In this document: positions 55,901 to 64,000 of the stretch, in pieces
How positions within the stretch are numbered: the first letter of the stretch is position 1
How the letters are laid out: every line of letters starts with the position of its first letter
Assembly: GCF_030867145.1 (NCBI RefSeq)
Contig: NC_134419.1
Span: 73,837,403 to 73,901,402, forward strand
Length of the DNA: 64,000 bases
Source: Opisthocomus hoazin
Lineage: Eukaryota; Chordata; Aves; Opisthocomiformes; Opisthocomidae
Direction: 5' to 3'
Notes under the pieces: model-generated
The model's input: only the letters and a program-made list of their open reading frames with translations
What the model was told of the DNA's origin: nothing
Databases searched by the model: none
Made by a program: the position numbers and the translations under genes

Positions 55901-58900
55901 TGCACTCACCAAACACAGTGAAGAAGATGGAGGCACAAAAGGTTAATGAAGCAGGAGATAGGTGCCTATAAATCTATTTTAAATGCAAATTCTTTAAGGT
56001 CTTGCAAAGCTGTTAGAGAAACTGTGTCTTCTGGAGGGGCAGAGAATGTCCTTTGAAGATGCAGAGAATTTGCAAAATGGATGCAGGTGAAATTAGAAAA
56101 GGTGAAATTAGAAGTGAAAAGTGGTGCAAGAAGAGTGCGGTTAAATGGATGGCACTCACTGAGCCTGAGGCATGGCTGGCCGAGCCTGTGGCGGTGCAAC
56201 ACTGCCCACTTGTCACCTTGCATGGGTTAAGACAAGAGCAGGACAACCACAAACCCCATTGCAAGACCCTCAGCACACTTCTGAACTGAAGAAGAGCAAA
56301 ACAATCGAGTGCAGACTGTGGCTTCTAGGACAGGAAAGGGGAGGATGGAGAAGGAGGTGGATGAGGAGGCAAAAGAAGGGCAAGAGCAGGGAGGCACCAG
56401 GCATGTGGGTTGCAGCAAAGCTCAGAACCACCGGTGTGGAGTCCATCCATTCTTCTTTTGCCTTGAAGCAATGAAGATTTGTCTCTGTGTTTGAGGGCAA
56501 CAAGAGACAATTTTCCTTAGCCATCTGTTCTGGAAATGTCCCTGTCTAGTAATCCCACGCTCAGGACTGCAGGCTGCTGTGAGCTGGTTAGGGCATGGAA
56601 ATCCTATTCCATGGGCAGTGTTGAAGCAAATGAGCTTCCAATTAGAACAAATACTGAAAGCTGTGAAATTTCCCATGGACACAAATAGTTCAATTTCGTT
56701 TTAGAAAAGGTTTCTCCTCTCTCACATTTTGTCATTGGTTGGTATTTCAGTGAAATATTTTTATGAGACTGAGATATTTAGCTTTCCACCTGTATGAGCT
56801 GGTGTTCAGTTATATGACTTTATAATAACATAGATATCTAAATGATGAAGCTAAGATGATGCATTTTGACCTTATCAGATTGCACTATTCCAGACCAGTC
56901 AAGTTTGAATTGGTTTGATCATTTTTAGCGAAAATGTTGACAAATTGTGTACCTTCTCAGGGAACACTTGGATTTAATGGAAGCATCATTTCCCAGTGGG
57001 AAAAAAGCACCATCAAACAAAATGTCAACAGCTGCTGGGCTGGAGAACATGCTAGTGGACAACGGGAGGGGAGGAAAAAAAAGACACATGTGTCATTGAC
57101 ACACACATACACAGTTGATGAAATCAATTTCAATTTACTCAAGTTGTTCTAGCGTCATTTTCAATTACATGTGCCAAGGAGAAAGCTACAGCATCCAGCT
57201 GTGGGAATCAACAAGACAATTGCGCAGCAGTCGTGAAAAGAACAGTCAGCAGAGAAGTGATTTGCATTTGCTTTTCTTGACAGCTGATATTTTCCTGATA
57301 AATTGCTGCACTTTGTTGTTCTAGTTGCTTTGAAGAATCAACCCACTTAAGGGGGTGGTAGCTTTGCCCGCATTCCTGGCTTTCCATCGGCTGGCACACG
57401 TTGGGGATGAAAACCAGAGGTAGAGATAGGAGGAGGAATTAGAAGACCAGGTAGTAGAGGTGAAGATGGCACGGTAACTAAAGACACGCTGTAGACAGGG
57501 TGCTGCTCCCATGGTGTCGTCTAGAGCATGGAGTGCTTAGGGTCGCGGTTTGTCATTCAAAATCAGTGGATTTGGGGGCAGATTCGTGGTAGGACAGAGA
57601 CTTTCATGGCTTGACATAAGGTGATGACCATCAAAACAAACAGGCCTGTGAGGCTGCAGGCTGCTGAGAGCGACAGAGCAACTGTGAAGTTAGACATCTT
57701 CTTCCTATGGAGCGTGGGTTTGTGCCAGTGAGAGAGGAGGATGAGAGAGACTGTCAAGGCAATTCCCGTTTAAACTCTAAACCGTGTCGGTGGCTGTGCC
57801 ATGGGATTTCTTTCCCTAGTGAGCCCCAGGAAGGAGGACGTAGAGGGAAACATTGGCAGCAGGATATGCCAAAGGTGCCCGTATCAAATATGCAAAACTG
57901 TGCCCCCAGGGTTTCCCTTCAGTGGGGTCATATTGTTGTTAAATGGCCTGTTAAATAGGATTTAAATGGCTTATAAAATGGGGTTCTCAGCTGGGTGGCT
58001 CTTAGTGGGCAGACTGGTCCAATTATTCCGGATTTGCCCTCTTCCTGCAGCAGCCCTGCCCTGTCCAATGCCAATATTTCAGCAAAATTCACTTCTGCAA
58101 GAATGTTATTCTAGCCTAGGATCTGGGCCAGGCCTTTATTTCTGTTAATTACAGATCAGTCATTCTTTTTCTTTTCTAAATGTTGAAAAAATGTGTTTTA
58201 TGTGCAAGAATGGCTGATAAGTGATACACCCACAGGAACATTATATTTTTCTAACATCCGCCTCTGTGTTCTTTCTCTAATTTGCCTGCCACTGTCTTTG
58301 TACAGGATCTGTCTCCTTCCCCTTGCGTTGTTCCCTGCCTTTTAGATGATTTCTTTCTCTTCAGCCACCCTTAATTCCTGCCGCTGGTACATCGCAGTTT
58401 ATTGCTTTTTAGTGCTTTGTCAGGTGGTGAGTGTGAATTTTCTCTTTATTTCAGTCTTTCTGTGTAAATTTTCACTAGAGGTTTAACGGTAAAACCTCCA
58501 TCCCCTCTCTGGTGCATCAGTGGGCACCTGAAGGGTAGTGGTGGTCCTGGGGAGACCAGAGCAGGGCCAAGAAGGACACACCAGGAGCACCACCAGTACC
58601 ATCCAGCCCATTTCAGTAGGTCATCCTATTCTTAAAGCCTGTTTAGGGTGTTTTCTATGTAGCATCTGCATGATGTCTCCTGTTTATTTCAGAATAACAC
58701 CTTTGGTCATTGTATAAGACTTTTATGAGTGCTGAAGTTAGCGCCTGGGTTTTCTAAATTGCTCTGAGACCATAGCAGGAGGCTCTCTGCAGGGAAACAA
58801 TTGTCTGCCAGTGCGAACTGGCGTTATACTGGTGAAGACGTTGTGTGTCGGCGCTCGTGACCCTGACTCATCCAGACCTCTTTGAGGCTTTGGGCCACAT

Positions 58901-61424
58901 TTTCAAAGTGCCTCCATAGGCAGAGAGCCCGCATCCCCTCCTTGTCACCGAGATTTAAGCCTCAAAGTGCGGAAGCCACCGCACACAATGACTGTGCTGC
59001 GCAAGTGACGGCGCATGAAGTGCTTGTTGCCCTTTCCCTGCGCCTGCAGAGTCGTTACGGTGCGTGGGCTGTCCTAAAACGTGTGCCTTTGGTTCAGGAG
59101 TGCAATGCTGAAATCTCAGCAGGTGTTGAAGGCAGCACCATAGGAAAAACATTTCTTTTGTCTGGGACCTGTTCCTGCTGCCCTACAGCTGCATGGGGGA
59201 GCAGCAACCAAACGCTCTCCTGGAAGTGCTGAATCTGTCAGCAGGGGTTCAACACAGCACAAAGCACCCATTTTCCCCTCAGGACCAGGGATGGAAACAA
59301 ACGCAGAGGGAGCTGGGGCACTGGGTGCAGCGTGTCACGCTGCTGCTTTTCACGTGGAAGCACCACATGGTTCCTCAGGCTTACCAAATAACCAGAAGTG
59401 GTATTCCCTCCCAAGGTGACCATTGAGGAACAGCCAAATGGCCTGTCTCCTTCAGTCTCGTGTCTGGTACCTTTTGTATACCAACAGCATTTGCTTTCAA
59501 AATAGCCCCTGTAGCCTCCGTGGGGTAAATATGTGGGGTTGTCCTGCCCTGGGCAGTTGTAGCAGGTCAAGCTGATCCTTTGCTCCACATGCTCCACTTC
59601 TTCATAATCAACCTGAAATCTCCTCAGAGAAGCAAAGTCCACCTGCATTCATCCTGCCCACCGTTTCAGACCTGAGACTTTATTATTTTTTTTGAGTTCC
59701 ATACTTGAAAAACCCCTATTGCCGAATCTTGTGAAGCCTGGGAGGTGTGAAGACACGTCTTTCCATGGAATGAGATATGTTAACTGCACACGTGCGGTGG
59801 GAGAAAGGGCCGTTGCCATGCCATGCTGTGGACGAGGAGCTCTCTGAGATGTGCAGTCACATCCGACTTGGCACGGCTGGCCGGGGACAGGCCTGAAGCC
59901 AGCTCCTGACCAGGCACCTTGCTGTTCTTGCCGGCGGGCCGCAGCGAAGGCTGCCAAAAAACCACTGAGGAGCATGAAATCTGCTTTCTGGGGAAAGAGC
60001 TCACACCCGGGTCTAGAAACACAGCTCTCCTTCCCGGTCTTTTGTGGCTGTGGCCCATCTCGTGTCGGTTTGAACTTGTTGCTGTCCAGCAGCGGCCATG
60101 CGAGTGGCTTCTCCCTCCTGGTTTATCTGGGCTGCAGGGGAAGCTGACATAAAGTCTTCACTGAGCTCTTCGGGCTAGCCATGGGAAGTCTTGCTTGCAT
60201 CTGGCTGTAGTGAGATGCTGTGGCCTGGGTGGTGTGAGAAGATCAACAGAGTCTGGAAAAATCCTGAGAGCTTCTGGGAGGGGATGGGACACCGCTGTTT
60301 AACATAAAGTGTGAACAGAACCCCAGAGATGGTTCTTCAGCTTCTCCATTGTCTGTGTGTGGTACCCACATCTCAGACGAGGACAGGCTGGGGATGAATC
60401 CACCCTGACTGTCACTTGGCTGAGGTGAGAGCAGTACCAGAGATGAATACGATGCATAGTGTCATCTCCACATTCAATAACAAATAAGACCACACAAGTT
60501 CTTGAAATAGCCCTGCTTGGGTTTGCATCAGGGCACTCAGGAGAGTCTCAGCCAGGGTTGGATTATGGTGACGTGGAAGCTTCCTCACTTCCCTGACCAA
60601 CATCCTGCCTACGGGATACGAAGAGGTCTCTGTGGGACACAAGATGCTAATAAATGATAAACAGGAAATTAACAGGAGTGCAATTATGTTGCCCTGCAGG
60701 GTTTCACATAAATATGCTATGAGAAACGTACTTGTGTGACTAGGGGAAGGTATCGCAGCTGAGGGGTTTTAGCTGTACACCTTTGCTCTGGTTCTTCAGG
60801 CGTTGCCCCCTGAAGCAAGCCCGAAGGATGTGGAAGGGACACTACCATCTGGAAAGCAAGGAGCAGCTGATAGACCATCTTCTACTTTGAGCTATGCTTT
60901 CCAGTAAAGTCACCACCTCAAATCTGTTATCTCCCTTTGCCTTTTTGACTCCACCCTCACAGACGTGTTGCGGTGGGGTGCTTTGGAGGCCATCCCAGTG
61001 GCTGTGGACCACCTTCTTGGTGGTGTTTGGAGGGCCATGCTGGCTTTGGAAGGCCTGAAAAATTCAAATGATTCAGAGAAAGGATTTTCTCGATCAATAC
61101 CTGCTAGACCCTGACCCGGGTGCAGGAGGCCAGTGCTGCCCTTTGAAACTTTATGTTCTGCGTAGCGTCTGTTCAAATGTGGCCTTCGGTCTGCGGCAGG
61201 CACATCTCATGGCACTGACCGATGTGTCAGGAGAGAAGATGCGGAAGCCCTGTGGGGCATGTCCTACGCTGTCAGGAGTTGCAGTGACAAGAGAACTGGG
61301 AGATAAAAAGTGTAACCTGGTGAAGCAAGTTCCTGGTGGGATTTCTTTAAATCAGCAAGGAACCTGTTTGACACCCTGTCCCTCCAGCTATCACTGCTGC
61401 ATCTGTCATGTTCCTGGGAAACAA
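52906..61424. other. GRK5 intron 1, unique sequence
   Basis: Unique intron DNA with a 30-bp perfect palindrome (53874-53903) and an AT-rich candidate conserved element (55370-55690). A weak old-repeat-like segment lies near 58895-58975 (CACATTTTCAAAGTGCCTCC). No gene recognised. Confidence 0.45.
53874..53903. repeat. Perfect 30-bp AT-rich palindrome
   Basis: Symmetric about AGCT (53887-53890). The arms are TATATATATGAATAG and its exact complement, so it can form a hairpin or cruciform. Confidence 0.9.
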
Positions 61425-61473
61425 GATGATCTTTGAGGTCTTTTCCAACCTTAATGTTTCTATGATTCTATAG
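61425..61473 (+). mobile_element. CR1 LINE, 3' terminal tail only
   Basis: GATGATCTTTGAGGTCTTTT, then CCAACCTTAATGTTTCTATG and ATTCTATA is a diverged CR1 3' end in plus orientation. It lies just upstream of a second, longer copy. Confidence 0.8.
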
Positions 61474-61510
61474 AAGCATAGAGAATGATTCTACAGAATC
61501 ATAGAATCAT

Positions 61511-61809
61511 GGAGAGGGACTTTTCACAAGGGTGTGTAGTGATAGGACAAGGGGGAACGGCTCTAAACTAAAAGAGGGCAGATTTAGATTAGATATTAGG
61601 AAGAAACTCTTCACCATGAGGGTGGTGAAACACTGGAAAAGTTTGCCCAGAGAAGCTGTGGCTGCCCCCTCCCTGGCAGTGTTCAAGGCCAGGTTGGATG
61701 GAGCTCTGAGCAACCTGGTCTGGTGGAAGGTGTCCCTGCTCATGGCAGGGGGGTTGGAACCAGATGGTCCCTTCCAACCCAAACCATTCTATGATTCTAT
61801 GATTCTATA
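61511..61809 (+). mobile_element. CR1 LINE, 3' fragment about 300 bp
   Basis: Starts GGAGAGGGACTTTTCACAAG, passes the coding segment RFRLDIRKKLFTMRVVKHWK, and ends with repeated ATGATTCT units. Confidence 0.93.
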
Positions 61810-63530
61810 GCTGAGGGCATTTTAAAGGAGAAGGAAGACGTGGAGATGGGTACAATGTGGATTCAAAGCTTCCACTCCCTGAATCTGCACTGTGTTGGGC
61901 CAGTCCTAAGGAACAGATCAGAGAAGCCCGAGTGCTGCTCTGCTGAAGCGTAGGTCCCTAACAGCTGAGGTGCAAGAAAAGCAAGTGTGAAAGAGATGGT
62001 GCTGTGCTGCTGTGAAGGCTCTGTGCCCTGCAAAGAGCTCGGTGTGTGAGGTAGATTTTTCCGCTATGAGGCAAGCCAGCTTTTGGGCAGCTTCTTCCCG
62101 CGGAGCAGTACCCATGCTGCCCTGCTTCAGGGGCTGGACCGGCCCCAGATTTTTGAATGTTAAAAACATTCGTCTTTTATTTCCGTCGCCGTTCAATATT
62201 ATGGGAAAAGATGTTATCACAGCTAATCCCTGCGGTGTCTGTGGAATTTCTTGGCTTGTGAGGGTTTATACTGCATTCATGTAGTCCATGAACTGGGCAG
62301 AGGTTTTGCTTCCGACAGCGGTAGTTTTTTTCAAGGGTATCCCAATAAGATGAAAGTGTGGTCGCTGACAGAAACCACAGTGTCAGACTATGGTCTTGAG
62401 GATGTTTGAGATGGCTCTGTATTTTAATTCTTGATTTCCCCTGGCATCTAGACAACCAGCAATTTATGTGAAATCCTAAGGGGAGGGGAAAAAAAGGAGA
62501 ACTGGAGGAAATGCCTTGATTTAATTGATTGGAATATTTTAGAAATTCATACGAGGCCTTTTTTAAAAAAAGAGGTAACGAGAGAATAGAAAAAATACTG
62601 CATAAAATCCTATTGAAGCTTCAGCATCAGATTTTTCCTTGTTGTTTCAACCTTCTAAACATATTCCAGTATGCTGAAAAGAACAAAGCGATACTTAACG
62701 GTTGAAAAAAATCAATATATGAGAGCAGTCAACCCGGGGAACTCACTGCTGCAGCTTTTTGGCAGAGTCATACTTTTGTAGGAAGATTTTGAAAAACCTT
62801 GGTACTGTAATGATTTATAAAGTTTGTGGTTTTGCGTAGGAAGAGTAAGAAAATGAAAATGAGATCTTGTACATCAGGATATGATCTATCATTTGTCTCT
62901 TCCCCAGCTTCATTTTAAACACTTCAGTAGGCATTTTCAAGTGCTGTTTTCTGAAGTATCAAGCAGAAACAATGAATGCATGTGGTGATCGAAGCTGAGA
63001 AGCTTTAACCGATAACTTACAGCTGTGTCTGTGAATCATCTGAAAACCACATCAGCATTGTCTTACATATATCAAAGTTGATCATTTACTGTATTGTTCT
63101 AACATACATGCCCCAGTCTGTCTAGGCTGGAGGAAAACGGGAAAGAGGAGGCTTTCTCTATAAATGAGTATCTTGTTCCTTCCTTTGCGATGCCCAAACA
63201 TTTGTGAATGAGCTTTGACCCTGAAGTAGGCTGAGCTGAGCTGGTAAGTGCCTTTATAGGTTTCTGTCCATTCATATGTAATTCATAGTGTTTACCTTTT
63301 GTCTAAGCAAGGTGACTCTTTTTTTCCTTTGTGGAATATAATTCATTCATGGGTCTGTAAACCAGCCCTGCTCCCTGGTTCTTACAGCCTTTGACAGCAC
63401 GTGACGTTAGCTGTGCTGATATGTAACATCAGAAGGTCCGAGAGGTCTGACTGCAGAGTCAGCTTTTGTCTATGCCTCCTCACTCAGGCTTTAAATGTAC
63501 AGTCACTAATGTACACACCCTAATAATACT
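61810..63530. other. GRK5 intron 1, unique sequence
   Basis: AT-rich intron DNA between two CR1 copies. No gene or repeat recognised. Confidence 0.45.
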
Positions 63531-63908
63531 GGGGAGACGTTATAGCAGCTGGGGAGACCTTACAGCAGCCTTCCAGTACCTGAAGGGGCCTGCAAGAAAG
63601 CTGGAGAGGGACTTTTTACAAGGGTGTGTAGTGACAGGACAAGGAGTAATGGCTTTAAACTGAAAGAGGGATTAGATAAGATGTAAGGAAGAAATTCTTT
63701 ACTCTGAGGGTGGTGAGGCATTGGAACAGGTTGCCCAGAGAAGCTGTGGCTGCCCCCTCCCTGGCAGTGTTCAAGGCCAGGCTGGATGGGGCTTTGATCA
63801 ATCTGGTCTGGTGGAAGATGTCCCTGCTCATGGCAGGGGGGTTGGAACCAGATGATCTTTAAGGTCCCTTCCAACCCAGACCATTCTATGATCCTGTGAT
63901 TCTATGAT
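63531..63908 (+). mobile_element. CR1 LINE, 3' fragment about 375 bp
   Basis: Plus-oriented copy beginning GGGGAGACGTTATAGCAGCT, a 20-bp unit then repeated imperfectly. It runs through TCCAGTACCTGAAGGGGCCT to the tail CCATTCTATGATCCTGTGAT. It is the same subfamily type as the copy at 61.5 kb, with a small deletion in the coding part. Confidence 0.92.
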
Positions 63909-64000
63909 TTCTTAAATTCTGTAATGTGATACACCATCCAGACAGATGGGCATCACTTTCTTCAGGGGTCCTATCTAGACCTCATGTACACAAGTTTCTA

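Larger units (their letters stand above)
17061..64000 (+). other. GRK5: GRK5 intron 1 (incomplete, at least 46.9 kb)
   Basis: From the donor of coding exon 1 to the window end I found no second GRK5 exon. That exon should encode a Gly/Lys-rich stretch followed by KKWKEILKFPHIS-type sequence. A very long first intron is known for GRK5 in other vertebrates. A short exon could be missed by eye, so this is a best reading. Confidence 0.75.

Noticed and set aside
58895-58985. CACATTTTCAAAGTGCCTCC segment resembling an old amniote repeat
   Set aside because: Only a short similarity; not enough to call an element.
59238-59648. Minus-strand 136-codon frame with cysteines
   Set aside because: It looks protein-like in places but has no coherent motif spacing, no splice context and no known family; treated as chance.
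1-64000. CRISPR arrays, bacterial insertion sequences, operons, tRNA or rRNA genes
   Set aside because: None seen; the window is vertebrate nuclear DNA and the repeats are LINEs and microsatellites.

Overview
This is vertebrate nuclear DNA, almost certainly from a bird. The main reason is at least eleven 5'-truncated CR1 LINE copies ending in the CR1 3' octamer tail (ATTCTRTG-like); no mammalian Alu or L1 was seen. Other support comes from compact introns in the left part, GC-rich promoters, and gene order matching the human 10q26 block SFXN4-PRDX3-GRK5. The species cannot be named from the sequence alone.

Layout: (1) 1-1,960, the 5' end of SFXN4 on the minus strand. Two coding exons are readable at 1556-1594 and 1410-1475, under a CpG island; the gene runs off the left edge. 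(2) About 3,220-9,550, the complete PRDX3 gene on the minus strand. Seven coding exons splice in phase to a 237-residue mitochondrial 2-Cys peroxiredoxin. (3) About 9,550-16,400, a 7 kb spacer between the divergent PRDX3 and GRK5 promoters. It holds one long CR1 copy and no gene I can support. (4) 16,400-18,080, a large CpG island carrying the GRK5 promoter, 5' UTR and first coding exon (17009-17060, plus strand). (5) 17,061-64,000, all of it apparently the first intron of GRK5. I found no exon 2 by eye. The intron carries young CR1 copies, two old L3/CR1-like LINE fossils, simple repeats, a perfect AT-rich palindrome, two small intragenic CpG-rich islands, and AT-rich blocks that look like candidate conserved non-coding elements.

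How the genes relate: SFXN4 (sideroflexin family; mitochondrial Fe-S and complex I biogenesis) and PRDX3 (mitochondrial peroxide reductase) lie head-to-tail on one strand, about 1.3 kb apart, and both serve mitochondria. GRK5 is divergent from PRDX3 and encodes a G-protein-coupled-receptor kinase; the neighbourhood is conserved synteny, not an operon. I saw no previously undescribed biological system. The observations most worth checking are a frame-preserving tandem splice acceptor in SFXN4, two minimal upstream ORFs before GRK5, CpG-rich islands inside GRK5 intron 1, a minus-strand ORF/exon-like segment near 15 kb, and the ancient LINE remnants. All exon calls come from reading the sequence and from remembered protein families; no alignment was run.
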